A stretch of DNA of 64,000 bases from Bryum argenteum (taxonomy: Eukaryota > Streptophyta > Bryopsida > Bryales > Bryaceae): the NCBI GenBank assembly GCA_037043015.1, contig CM073328.1:8529495-8593494 (forward strand), in the 5' to 3' direction. Below the pieces are notes generated by a model. It ran no database searches. It was not told the DNA's origin and was given only the letters and a program-made list of their open reading frames with translations. Positions 46,556-57,074 of the stretch are shown here, one piece after another. The number at the start of each line of letters is the position of its first letter. Position 1 is the first letter of the stretch. The position numbers and the translations under genes were made by a program.

Positions 46556-46885
46556 CCCTTAAACATCTTAGCGGCCCCGAGGGGGCCGTTTCCAACAGAA
46601 TCTCCTCTGTAGCTCTCAATGTACTTATCTTTTCACTCATATTTTGATGTCAAATTGGTCACCATCTTGTGATGCATTCAAAATGTGAAGTTTTAGAATT
46701 CAAATCACAATTTGTATGAGTGATTTGTGCTTTGAAAGGATTGTGGTAGGTAGATTGAGGTTGTACATAACCTTCTAGGAGGTTGCAAGCTCATCATTGA
46801 TTGGATCATTCATGATGCCCAAGTCCAAAAGATGTTGTGATCCAATTTTGGGCTGCCCCAATCCGTATAGCTAGACGTTTAAGGG
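46556..46885 (-). mobile_element. TTAA element, family C (330 bp)
   Basis: CCCTTAAACATCTTAGC and GCTAGACGTTTAAGGG form the ends, with TTAT on the left (46552-46555) and TTAA on the right (46886-46889). The interior is the reverse complement of 59824-60185 (e.g. CAAATCACAATTTGTATGA). Confidence 0.75.
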
Positions 46886-47116
46886 TTAAGGGGGTCCATT
46901 AACGTGATTACGCTCACCGTTTTCCGATGAGTATTTAGGAAGCATTTCCTCCCGCTCTGAACTGTGCACGGTCTTTCCGAGGCCCTCACACTGTTTTATA
47001 GCTGTCCACGCGCCTGTTTCCTTTTGTACCCACCTCTAGGCTGCCCCGAAAATGGTCCAAGGACCTTCAAGGCTTAACCATTATGATCTCACTATTTGCT
47101 AGAAATTTGAACTTAA

Positions 47117-48548
47117 CCCCTAAATTTCCTTGTTGTTTTTGGAACCTTGAAACCTCAAAACTGCCATTTTCTACCACTATGTACTCCCGGCGGTACGAGT
47201 CAGATTTTTTTTACTTTATTTTGACTTCTAACCATAAGATCTTGTACAAAACCCTAATTGGAAAAACTGATCTAAATTTCAACCGTTGGATGTTTGGCAT
47301 TTGTGAGATCATAACGTTCAAAGTTACGATAAATGTTTTTTTGGGTATTGCCCGAGAGACAAAATGTCAATGGTGCAAAGGGCAAATTGATGATGATTAC
47401 CTCAAACATTTTGGTCACATTTTTTTTCATGTAGGTTTATGGGTTCTTCATGCTCATGCAAAAACTTGGAAACAGATTCCACTTTTAGAACCTTCACTAA
47501 AAATGTTTTCCAACTTAGGGTCTAAAATCTCCCATTAGAGTTGAAATATGAAAAAACTTGGTGGTATCTATAGAGTTTTGAATTTTGAAAAAGTGAGCAG
47601 TGAGAGGGTGCACTCATAGGATTGTGAATTTTGGGCACAAATTTTGTTCAAAAATTTTACAATCTCAATTTGTTATGAACTTTTTAAGATTTACAGTAAG
47701 AAAATTAGAAAAATAAGAAAGGGGCAGCCTTACAAAGTTGGACCCCTTATTAGCCTCACTACACCCTTTACATGCATTCAACCCCAATTCCGTTAAAATG
47801 GCATTATTCCGGTAAAATGGCACACCTCAACTTTCTGAACTGTAGTTCAAAAATCATGCGATATAACAGAATTTTAAGGTGATATTAGGGAAAATGAGTG
47901 ACAATATATATAAAGAAGTGATATTAAAAAAAAATTGTGATATTACAGAATATACCATTTTATATGAGCACAAATGTAAGATCTAGTGGGATAAAATGGC
48001 ACATGGCATAGTGCCATTTTAACGGAATTGGGGTTATTCATAAAAATATCAAAGTAGATCTTGTTGTTATAAATGCAATGGCCTAAATTGGTCAAAGTTG
48101 ACTTACATTTATGGCATGTGTAAGTAAAATTCAGCCGTGGATAGTGCCACCCATTGAAATTACATTGAGATTAGTGCTAGGGGGGGAGGAGCATTTAGCA
48201 TGGCATGTGAGCAGCCCCTATTTGCAGATCATGGGTTAGCCATAACCCCCTTCTTAACCCCTTGCCCATGTCATATTTCTTCTCTCAAACCGCACGACTG
48301 CCCTATTTCTGACAGCAACCCCCATTGGCTTAGAGCCTCGCCCGTCCTGCCCCTTCTCGACTCCAAAACAAAATAATGCCATAGAAGTCGTGAAAATGAG
48401 AATTTTACACCAAGATTTTTACAACATCTTCATCATGAAAATGCCCACCTCCGATAAAAAAATTTAGCAAAAAATATCAATTTCTACTACTTCACTTACG
48501 CTGCCCAAAACAGCTAAAACCCGTTTTGGGTTATAAGAAAGTTAGGGG
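47117..48548 (+). mobile_element. TTAA element, family A, long form (1.43 kb)
   Basis: TTAA flanks both sides (47113-47116, 48549-48552). The left end CCCCTAAATTTCCTTG and the interior (ACCATAAGATCTTGTA, then CAACCGTTGGATGTTTG) match the copy at 49934. The right end is AAGTTAGGGG. A 256-bp inverted-repeat element is nested at 47780-48035. A 151-codon open frame across 47083-47538 is only a chance frame through repeat sequence. Confidence 0.8.
47780..48035. mobile_element. Inverted-repeat element with 4-bp target duplication (256 bp)
   Basis: Nearly perfect 24-bp ends begin AACCCCAATTCCGTTAAAAT, and both flanks are ATTC (47776-47779, 48036-48039). The ends match those of 45423-45915 with one difference (AACCC versus AACCT). 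It is inserted in a TTAA element, as is its relative. Confidence 0.88.
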
Positions 48549-48552
48549 TTAA

Positions 48553-49929
48553 GATTTGGGGTATGTTTACCTATACAAATTAGGTACTAGATTTTGTGGT
48601 TGAATACTTGAAAGTAACTAAATTTTGTAAAATTTCCACCTTACAATGAAGGAGTACAAATTTGAGATTATCTTGGCAATTTTGAGACCCTAGGGCATTA
48701 AAGGTTATTCCCTAAAGTCAAGGTTGACCTGAATCAAGTCGATTTGCCTTTGGTCAACCTCTATTCAGCTGAATATGGATCTCATGAAGTTGGAACTTTT
48801 GGTAGAGTTTTACCATACTTTCTGAAAAGATATCTCATGCTTCAAAATTCATTATATTTTAGGAGATGTTCGAAGTCAAAGTTTGAAATATCGTTCAAAA
48901 TCTGCCCAAAATTGCCCAAACTACGGTAGCATATGCTCATTTATTCTCAAAATCTGCCCCAAATCGATCAAAATAGAGAAACTTCAAAAATTCACCAAAA
49001 ATTGAGATTTTACTTTTTTTAATTTTTGTTATCTGTACTCATAGAAATGTTAGCAAGATGCGATCGGACCGTTCTCACCGTTCGGATTTCCAACCAATAT
49101 TTTTTTACATGCCTTATTAATAGTTGAAATTGGGCCATTGTATTTGAATTTCAGCATACCTCCATGTGAGTAATCAAGCATTTTGTATAGGTTTTCATAG
49201 GTAGTATGAAGGTAAGAAATGCATAGACTTGTTCCTAACTTACCTAGGATAAAGAATTTGAAGAGTCGCACAAGGTTTTTTTGACCCTCAAAAAACTAGT
49301 TACTCTTTCTTCAACAAGGAAAGAAATTTCTTTTCCCAACTTTGAACATTATGATCTCACAAATGGTGAGAAATTTGAATCTAAAATTTGGTATACTTGT
49401 ACACGTACAAATTAGAAACAAGACCCTCCTGTTACATTTTCCAAAACTTGTCAAAATACAAAAATTTACATCTCGCATCAAAAGAGGGCACTTTTAGTTG
49501 TTTTGACGTTGATCACCTTCAGGGGTAAAACACATAGCACATTGATTTCAACTACTTTCAACCGAAGATTGTTTGAACCACTCCCTTTAGTGGATAATTC
49601 GACATGGCATCTTTATGTACTTTTTTTTTATTGAATACTTCACACATAGATTGCTCCACATTCCAAGTATTTATTAATAGTACATTTGAAGAATTCAACA
49701 TCTTGCATTTTGCATGTTGTAGAAAAATTCCCTTCATGAATGGTTCCCAACAACACAAAAAGGACACACGCCCCTATATATTTTTGCACCTCTAATTATT
49801 CCAACAATAATATTCTTCAAATTTTAAGGAGCATAGATTTGGTACCTCCTGAGCAGATGCCACATGCCATGGCACACATGCTTTCAATTATTGGACTTCG
49901 TAAGCTGCATGACCAAATCACTTTACCCC
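48553..49929. other. Repeat-derived AT-rich DNA, no gene
   Basis: Scattered family A-like phrases occur (e.g. CATTATGATCTCACAAATGG near 49350, and a TTTTACTTTTTTTAATTTTTG end region near 49010), together with a possible decayed element bounded near 48703 and 49527. No clean ends could be set. Confidence 0.4.
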
Positions 49930-49933
49930 TTAA

Positions 49934-50511
49934 CCCCTAAAGGCCCTTGGGTGTTTTTGGGAGCTTAAAACCTCAAAACTCCAATTCTCTACCTCTATGC
50001 ACTTCAAGGGGTGCGAAACAATTTTTTTATTCTTTTCTTAACTTCCAACCGTAAGATCTTGTAGCTAAGCCAATTTTCAGTATCTGATATAAAAATTGAC
50101 CGTTGGATGTTTACCATTTGAGAGATTATAACATCCAAAGTTTGTCTACGAAGTTTTTTTGGGCATTGTTGAGATTATTTTTGACACTTTTGGAGGCTGC
50201 CCTTGTAAAATTGGTACACTTTTTGACTTGGGGCCCTTTGGAACTTAAGTAGTGATTTGGTCATGAACATATTTCCAAAAAAAAATCTCAAAAAAATACT
50301 AAATTTAAACTGCCCCAGTTCGGCTCGCAAACCAAGAATTGTTGTAGAAGACTCAAAAATTGGAATTTGGCTTTGTAAATTTTACCACATACACTTTGCA
50401 GTATAGGGAGCACCCATTAAAAAATTTAGGCAAAAATATTACTTTTAACCTATTCATCTAAGCTGCCCAAAATAGCAAAAACCCGTTTTGGTCCTCTTGG
50501 GCCTTTAGGGG
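49934..50511 (+). mobile_element. TTAA element, family A reference copy (578 bp)
   Basis: TTAA lies on both sides (49930-49933, 50512-50515). Ends are CCCCTAAAGGCCCTTGGG and CTTGGGCCTTTAGGGG. The left half has CCAACCGTAAGATCTTGTAG and GACCGTTGGATGTTTACC. The right half has GGCTGCCCTTGTAAAATTGG and CTGCCCAAAATAGCAAAA. It is the cleanest copy for building a family A consensus. Confidence 0.9.
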
Positions 50512-50687
50512 TTAATTAAGGTAATACATCAATTGGTTAAAACATAAAAAAATCAACCCAAGTTTTTAATGCTTGGAAATTTTCTCCTTCGGTATATTAC
50601 CTTCTTGTTTTTGAAATTGTAAACAATGAGTACAATTTTATGTACTTTTGAGGGTAAGATGTTGTACCTAGTTCGTACAAGTATTAA

Positions 50688-51180
50688 CCCCTAAATGACC
50701 ATGGTGTTTTGAGAGCTCCAAACTCCAAAACTGCGATTTCATACCACCTTATAAACTTTGGTGTATGAGAATTTTTTTCCACAATTTTTTGAAACTTTTA
50801 ACCGTAGGATCTTAAAGATAACTATCATTAGAGATAGTGTTTAAAATTTCAACGGTTGGATCTTTGCCATTTGTAAGATCGCAACATTCAAAGTTGATGG
50901 GAAACTTTTTTTCAGCAGACGTAGTCTACTTTGTGCAAAGGATAACGGATGTTTAATACCTCAAACATCTTGCTTATATTTTTCTCCGTGTAGATAACTA
51001 AGTTGAGCATTACCATGCAAAATTTTAGACACTCATTTGGCTTTTTGAACCTTCATGCAATTTATTTACTAGAAGAAGGTAGAAATCAAGGATTCGGTAA
51101 AACATGCACCACATTTGTCGTATTTGGTTTAGGGGAAAAATGAATGGTGAGTAAGTGCCTTCATGATTTTGTGAATTCTG

Positions 51181-51217
<37 letters not shown>

Positions 51218-51636
51218 AAAAATTCCTTAATCTCAAATTTTAGCAGATTTCGAAAGAAAAAATTGTGATATAACAGAAACTTTGGATCTAGTTCTTGTAA
51301 ATTTTTGAAGGGTGCCCTTGTAGAATTGGTAAAAGTTTTGACTTGGGTCATGTGGAAACCTAAGTAGGAAATCAATCAAGAAAAGAAATTTTTAGAAAAA
51401 TCTCAATAAAAAGTTTAAATAAAAAGTTTTTTTCTGCCCGCCCCAAAGCCGAAAACGATAATTTGCGTTTAAAGACTCCAAAAGTGGAGTTTGACTTTGC
51501 AATTTTTCGAACATATACCTTGTAGTATAGGGAACATCCAATAAAAATCTTAGGCAAAAATATTGATTCTAACCTCTTCATCACGGCTGCCCGAAATAGC
51601 AAAACAACCAAATCAGAGGCCTTGGTCGTTAAGGGG
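50688..51636 (+). mobile_element. TTAA element, family A, extended (949 bp)
   Basis: TTAA flanks both sides (50684-50687, 51637-51640). Ends are CCCCTAAATGACCATGG and CCTTGGTCGTTAAGGGG. It is colinear with 49934-50511, with about 370 bp of extra central sequence including a poly(A) run at 51181-51214. Confidence 0.85.
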
Positions 51637-51944
51637 TTAAAATTCATTGAGTCTAGTTTATGTTTAATTTTAAGAAGTTACCATTCTTGAGTTTTGAATG
51701 TGATATTTCTTTTGTCCATTTTCCCTTTTAGGAGACAAGAGCATAAGAATTCAATGATTATCTCAATTTCTACATCAAGCAATTCCTCTCAATAATGCCA
51801 ATCAAAAACATGTGTTTCCCATGTTTGTTCACACACTCAAAGCTCTTGTTTCTCAAACTTTATAATGCTATGAGTTTGTTTTCCCTTGTCTTTTTGCCAA
51901 TAATGGCACTCTAGTAATCTTCACTCACAAGTACATAATAGCTT

Positions 51945-52190
51945 CGGTATACAACAGTAGCATGTACTCACTACAAACATTACAGGGTGTGACTTTCAAG
52001 CACCATTTTGGGAACACCTATATTTCCAACTTCAAAAATTCACAACTTATTGTAGAAGAGTCCAAAACTGATCATTCCACTCGTTATAGCTTTCTACCAA
52101 TTTTCCCCATGCACAAAAATTGTAATATTCCCGTAAATTAAAATTGCGCCATTATTAGCCACCTTACTATAGAGGACATATCAAGGGTAG
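51945..52190. repeat. Dispersed repeat, relative of 33125-33310
   Basis: GCATGTACTCACTACAAACA, GCACCATTTTGGGAACACCT and CTATATTTCCAACTTCAAAA align with the earlier copy. The 72-bp tandem doublet of that copy is absent. Confidence 0.6.
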
Positions 52191-53012
52191 AACTGAAAGC
52201 TTCATTTTCTTCCTATATTCTCTTTTACATAGTCCATTTAGCTACTATCAATCCTTGAACATAGTCCCTTTAGCTACAATCATTGTAAGAACAGTTCTTA
52301 ATAGGCTTATTTTGGACTTGAGCAAAATGGCACTCTCTAATAGGGCAAACGAAGGGGTCTTCAGGTGGGGGGGGGGGGTCTTGAAGAATACTTCAGCCCA
52401 TTGAAGAGTTGCATGGATCCAATGCCTTTTTGTTGTAAGGGCCACATGGGCTCCATCTCAAATAATTGAGTCCAAATTTATAAGTAGCATTAAATAATTG
52501 AGTTCGGCTTTGTTCCCTGACTGAGGTGTTTTGTGGGCATCCTAACCCTAATTGCATAATTGGGCCATGTTTGCACTGACAAAGTCCCGGGTATTTGGCT
52601 GGTTACCCACAAGATTTAATTTCTCCAAGTACTACATGCAAAGTCATGTTCCTAAAGCCATTGTAATAATAAAGAGAGAGGAATTTGTTTTACACTGAAA
52701 GCCCCATATGGGTATTGAATAAAAGAGTATACAATTGCCGGTTCATGCATGGCTTGCCAGAGGGAGTTTTGGAACTCAACTAATACAAGACTGGTTGAAA
52801 ACTATTGATTGTGTGCCCAAAAGGCGGCTCGGTAAGAGTTTGGAGATTGTTTGGAGAGGAATTTGTTTTACATTCTTCATTGTAGTTGTGAATGTTCCTC
52901 GGAAATGGATTTTTTTTGCGACAAGATGTTATGTCAGTGGACATGCAAATTTATCCCCTAGGAGTGTAAGTTCACTACTTTTTTTTTTTTTGGGTCTACA
53001 TACCGATAATGT
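52191..53012. other. Intergenic with one arm of a host-repeat pair
   Basis: 52700-52860 (GGGTATTGAATAAAAGAGTA, then CTTGCCAGAGGGAGTTTT) is paralogous to 59728-59819 plus 60190-60260. It serves as the empty site for the family C element at 59824. A TAGCTAC-AT duplication occurs near 52230-52275. No gene was supported. Confidence 0.55.
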
Positions 53013-53016
53013 TTAA

Positions 53017-53308
53017 CCCCTAAAGCTGAAATCTACCAATAATGTTTCACCCGTACACTTGAAATCGACCACATTAAGGTTGATTTTCTTTTATACAAAT
53101 GTTGTTTTCTGCAGAAACTCGAACTTTGACTCAATGTATCTCAAGATCAATATGGTGAAATTTGATAAGAATGTGTGGGTAGATTCATTAAAAAATTATA
53201 AACAAGATCCTATGGTTGGATTTCTTAAAATTTAGTTGTGAAAAATTTGTTCAAGGACTTCAAATATGGCTTCTCTAGAGGTGCATTGTAGAGCTTCTCC
53301 TTTAGGGG
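53017..53308. mobile_element. TTAA element (292 bp), one flank mutated
   Basis: The left TTAA (53013-53016) and CCCCTAAAGCTGAAATC face the right end CTTCTCCTTTAGGGG with TTGA (53309-53312). Confidence 0.55.
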
Positions 53309-53312
53309 TTGA

Positions 53313-54249
53313 TGGTATTATAGTATAGTATGTTCAACACTAAATCCTCTCCACATTGGAGTACAAAATCGTCTTTTTACTTCAGAATTTAGAAATGTAC
53401 TTCTACATCGAGAAAAATCACATGTGTGGAGGAGATGAGAGGGAGGGTTTTGAAATCACGTGGGAGGAGATTTCATAGCAAGGGATCAAAGTAGCAACCT
53501 TAATGCCACCAAAGCTTCATGGGCAACCTATGACTTCAAAGTAGCAACCTCACCATTCTCATCTATTTTATATAAGGTCATTCCATAACACAATTTTGAC
53601 ATTTACTTTAAAGACACGAACTTATAAACAAAATTAAAATTAAAACAATGCTTCTATATTACTTCACATAAGTCATTTGGGGCAAATTTTCCAAACACTA
53701 TTGTTACAAGTAAAATTATCTCGAAGTTCTCTTCTGTATTGAAGAGCAACACTAAATCCAAGTTTTATACTTCATGCTCTATGAGTTCACAAAAGGTGAC
53801 TCTCTTCACCCTAGAACGTCATAGCATACACAAAGTGTCTGATGAATGAATTTGAGATCTCATATTACACGATAGACAACAATTTTTCATCCAAAATCAT
53901 TTTCCCAACTTCCTCATCATCCACGGCGATGGGCTCCGATGTTCCGGGGTTAACACCGCTCTCCATATCACTCATACTTCCATTATTTCATGTTGTAAGG
54001 TTGTTGTTTTCTATGATTATTTGGATCATAGATTGCGATTTCATCATAGAATAAATGCAGGGGGGGGGGGGCACCAATAACAAAACTCACATGGAACACA
54101 AGGTATGACAAAGTCGACACTGTATTTGAAATCATTAAAAAAAATAACTTGTTTTTATGTTCAGACAGAAAACTCCAAATGAGTTTGAGTAGGGGTCAAT
54201 TAGATGGCAATCATAGGGAAAGGTTTCACAGCCCAGCTTTTCACTGCTA
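53313..54249. other. Intergenic, nothing recognised
   Basis: AT-rich with a G run at 54061-54072 and a short doublet (AGTAGCAACCT) near 53490-53550. No coding or element signature was found. Confidence 0.5.
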
Positions 54250-54830
54250 AGCGGTTCAAGGTCCAAGCATGTTTATGAGCTTTCAAATCCAAAACTGCAA
54301 TTTTTGACCACTTTGTGCAAGTTGAGGTATGATTTAATATTATTTTTTTTACTTTTTTGGTATTACCAACTGTAAGATCTTCTCAACTTGACTACTTGCA
54401 CTAATACCATGATAGATTTCAGGTGTTGACTCTATACCGTTTGTGTGATCGTAATGTTGAAAGTTGATGTGTCAAGTTCTTTTTGCAAATGTTGAAGCTT
54501 GCGTTTGTATATTTTGAAGGCTGCCCCTGTAAAATTGGTGAAAGGTTGAGCTTGAATTTGTTGAAAATTTAAGTACTAATATCATCATAAACATATTTCT
54601 TTTCAAACTCAAAAAATTTACTTGCTTAAGCTAGCCTATCTCGGCTTGGAACTCAAGAATTGTCTGGAAAGACTAAAAAATTGGAATCTAACTTTGAGAA
54701 TTTTACTACATACATTTTGCAATATAAAGAGCACATAGTAAAACCTTAGGAATTTCTTTTACTTTTGACCCCTTGATCTAGGCTGCTGAAATTGTAAAAA
54801 GCACAATCATTTTTCTTGGACATTTAGGGG
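54250..54830 (+). mobile_element. TTAA element, family A, decayed left end
   Basis: The right end GGACATTTAGGGG is followed by TTAA (54831-54834). The interior follows family A in order (CCAACTGTAAGATCTTCTCA, then GGCTGCCCCTGTAAAATTGG, then GGCTGCTGAAATTG). The left end GGTTCAAGGTCCAAGC is a mutated form of the terminus. Confidence 0.65.
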
Positions 54831-54834
54831 TTAA

Positions 54835-55629
54835 ACTTGAAAAACACAAATCTAAAATGTGGCTTCTCAATGTAATGAGAAAATCTCATAATCTTCTTGG
54901 GAAGAAAACTACCCTAGTATGTAAGTGTGCTTATGGGTGATGGAGAATAAATGTATCAGGAGTCAATTCATGATGAACACTCAAGAAGAAATCTATGTTA
55001 GAATTCATGATCATCATAATTGTCACAACTTCACTTATAGATATATTCACAACAATTATCTAAGATAGGATACTATGTTAGTTATTGCAAAGTGTCAAGT
55101 TCTTCAAATCACTAAATACTAGCCAGAAGTTGCTCACAAAGCCTCGTAAGGTCTATCATCCAAATCATGTTGCAAAACAGAAATAAGTGTTTAATATTTA
55201 CTTGTGTTGAATTTCTCACAAATTCAACACAAGTTTCTTCTTACATATAAGAATGAGTTATACATCATGTAGACATCCACAAGGTACCTTCAATTTGTGT
55301 TGTTCTTGAAGTACAAAACCAACATGTGAAATAAATTCTCCAACTCTTGGATGCATGGTCGAAAATTTACAACAACCACTTTTATCAACTAATGTACAAA
55401 AGGGTTTTGGAAGTACAATGATCATTCATTTTCTGCTGTACCATTTAGATTGATCTATGAGCAATTCACACTGCAAGGCTTGCATTAAGTCGTACTTTTA
55501 CTGAGCACTTGCAAAAGTGCACTTGATCTTGATCCAAATTCCACTTTTGCAAAAAACTCCAAAAACTTTGATAATTGTAAGGTTCACCAATTAACCCTCA
55601 AATTATCAAGACCTACTCGCACAAGCTAA
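54835..55629. other. AT-rich intergenic, nothing recognised
   Basis: A palindromic CTTGTGTTGAATTTCTCACA / AAATTCAACACAAG stretch lies near 55202-55231. No gene or element ends were seen. Confidence 0.45.
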
Positions 55630-55633
55630 GTTA

Positions 55634-55895
55634 ACCTCTAACTTTCCTTAAAAACCCAAAACACGTTTTGGAGGTTCCCGTTGGAGAAAAACTCAGTCAA
55701 CTTTGACCATTATAATCTCATAAATGAGGATGAATGAACGGTTCAAATTTGTTACGTGAGAAGAATGTCAAGTGAACTTTGAGATCTTGCGGTTGAATCT
55801 TTTAAATAATGCTTAGATTGAGATTTTTTGAGCTTAATCTAAAGGAAGGTCAAATTTTGTGACTAAGACCGTTTTGCAACAAGGAAATTTAGGGG
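55634..55895. mobile_element. Short TTAA element (262 bp)
   Basis: The left TTAA (55630-55633) with CCTCTAACTTTCCTT faces the right end AAGGAAATTTAGGGG. The right flank is TGAA. The interior matches 12477-12737 (ACTTTGACCATTATAATCTC, then GAGATCTTGCGGTTGAA). Confidence 0.7.
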
Positions 55896-56367
55896 TGAAT
55901 GTCAAGTTTTAGTGGTACATTAATTTTCCATTAATCGTCGTGAGTATGGAATCAATTTGTTGAGGTGAGACTTTGTGATTTAAATCATGTTTGTGTACAT
56001 GCATCGTGGACAGTGAATAGTTTGTTGTACAATGACTTTGAGGTTGTCCAATGTTTTGAGAAAAGAAACCGAACAAATGGCCAAAGGAACAAACTCCATG
56101 ATGCATGTAGAAGAGAGATTTTGAAATCCAAACACTATTTGAGTTGTTCCTCAATATTTATTAGTGATGCTAACTTAGTAGAAAAGTGGCTTGAGTATAC
56201 CAGATGTCGTCAATTGAATATGCCCCAAGTGTGGCATTTGACACCCAATTTTGACACATGGGGATGTTTGATACCCAAGTTTTCACATGGGGATGCTTGA
56301 TCCCCAAGTTTTCGCATAAGGATGTAATTGTTGGTATAGTGGCTTGTGTACTCTAGTATACTGGTGT

Positions 56368-56429
56368 AAGCTTGGAGATGTTATTACACTAGTGTACATT
56401 TCTACTAGTGTAATAACATCTCCAAGCTT
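56368..56429. other. Perfect 26-bp inverted repeat with 10-nt loop
   Basis: The arms AAGCTTGGAGATGTTATTAC-ACTAGT (56368-56393 and 56404-56429) are perfectly complementary around a 10-nt loop, with partial pairing continuing outward. The perfect match implies recent origin or selection. Length is shorter than most plant miRNA precursors. Confidence 0.9.
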
Positions 56430-56552
56430 GTACCTTCAACATAGTGTGAGTCCCCGAGGTGACAAGACTTTTGCTAGGAACATTGGACCACAAAAACCAA
56501 TCACGCCTACCAAGAGCAATTGATGAGTGATTTAAAGATGCCCTTACAAGTC

Positions 56553-56786
56553 ATGTCCTCGCAATGGGAAGCTGTAGGTATCACAAAGGACTCTCAATCT
56601 CCACTCTCGAGAAACCTCTTTGTTTCAATTTCCAAAAATGTGAATCGTAGATGTCCTCAATCTCAATTAATGTCATGGCAATGGCAAACTTTAGGTATCA
56701 CAAAGGACTCTCAATCTCCACTTTCAAGAAACCTCTTTGTTTCAATTTCCATAAAAGTGAAGAGTTTTGGCATTTTCAGTTGTGAT
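56553..56786. repeat. 117-bp tandem duplication (39 codons, in frame)
   Basis: The units 56553-56669 and 56670-56786 share GGTATCACAAAGGACTCTCA and AGAAACCTCTTTGTTTCAAT. Because 117 is a multiple of three, a plus frame from 56520 to 56849 stays open through both. No homology or gene structure supports translation. Confidence 0.85.
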
Positions 56787-56963
56787 GATTATTACATAAT
56801 GAACTATGAAGCACCCATTTCAAACTTAGATTATTTTAACTTGTCTTGATATGTCCTTTTTTTCTAAGAATAAAAATGTGTCCAAGAGCGATTTTTGATG
56901 GACTTTTCTGAATTTTGATGGAACACATCTTGACAAAAAAATCTACTCTAGGAATCTTGTATA

Positions 56964-57063
56964 GATAGATAAGAACTCCAATCTCCAATAAGAGATTGGC
57001 GTAAATACAAAGTCTGTTTGTAATGTCTTTACCTCAATGGCCACATGGCAAAGACGTAAAAGA
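56964..57063 (-). mobile_element. Minimal SINE-like retroposon (100 bp)
   Basis: A perfect 11-bp target duplication AATCTTGTATA flanks it (56953-56963, 57064-57074). In sense orientation: GTCTTTGCCATGTGGCCATT, CATTACAAACAGAC, TATTTACG, a perfect 8-bp hairpin (CCAATCTC / GAGATTGG), then GGAGTTCTTATCTATCTA. It starts at nearly the same point as the copy at 43827. Confidence 0.88.
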
Positions 57064-57074
57064 AATCTTGTATA

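Noticed and set aside
47083..47538. 151-codon plus-strand open frame
   Set aside because: It runs across the border and interior of a TTAA element whose paralogs do not keep the frame.
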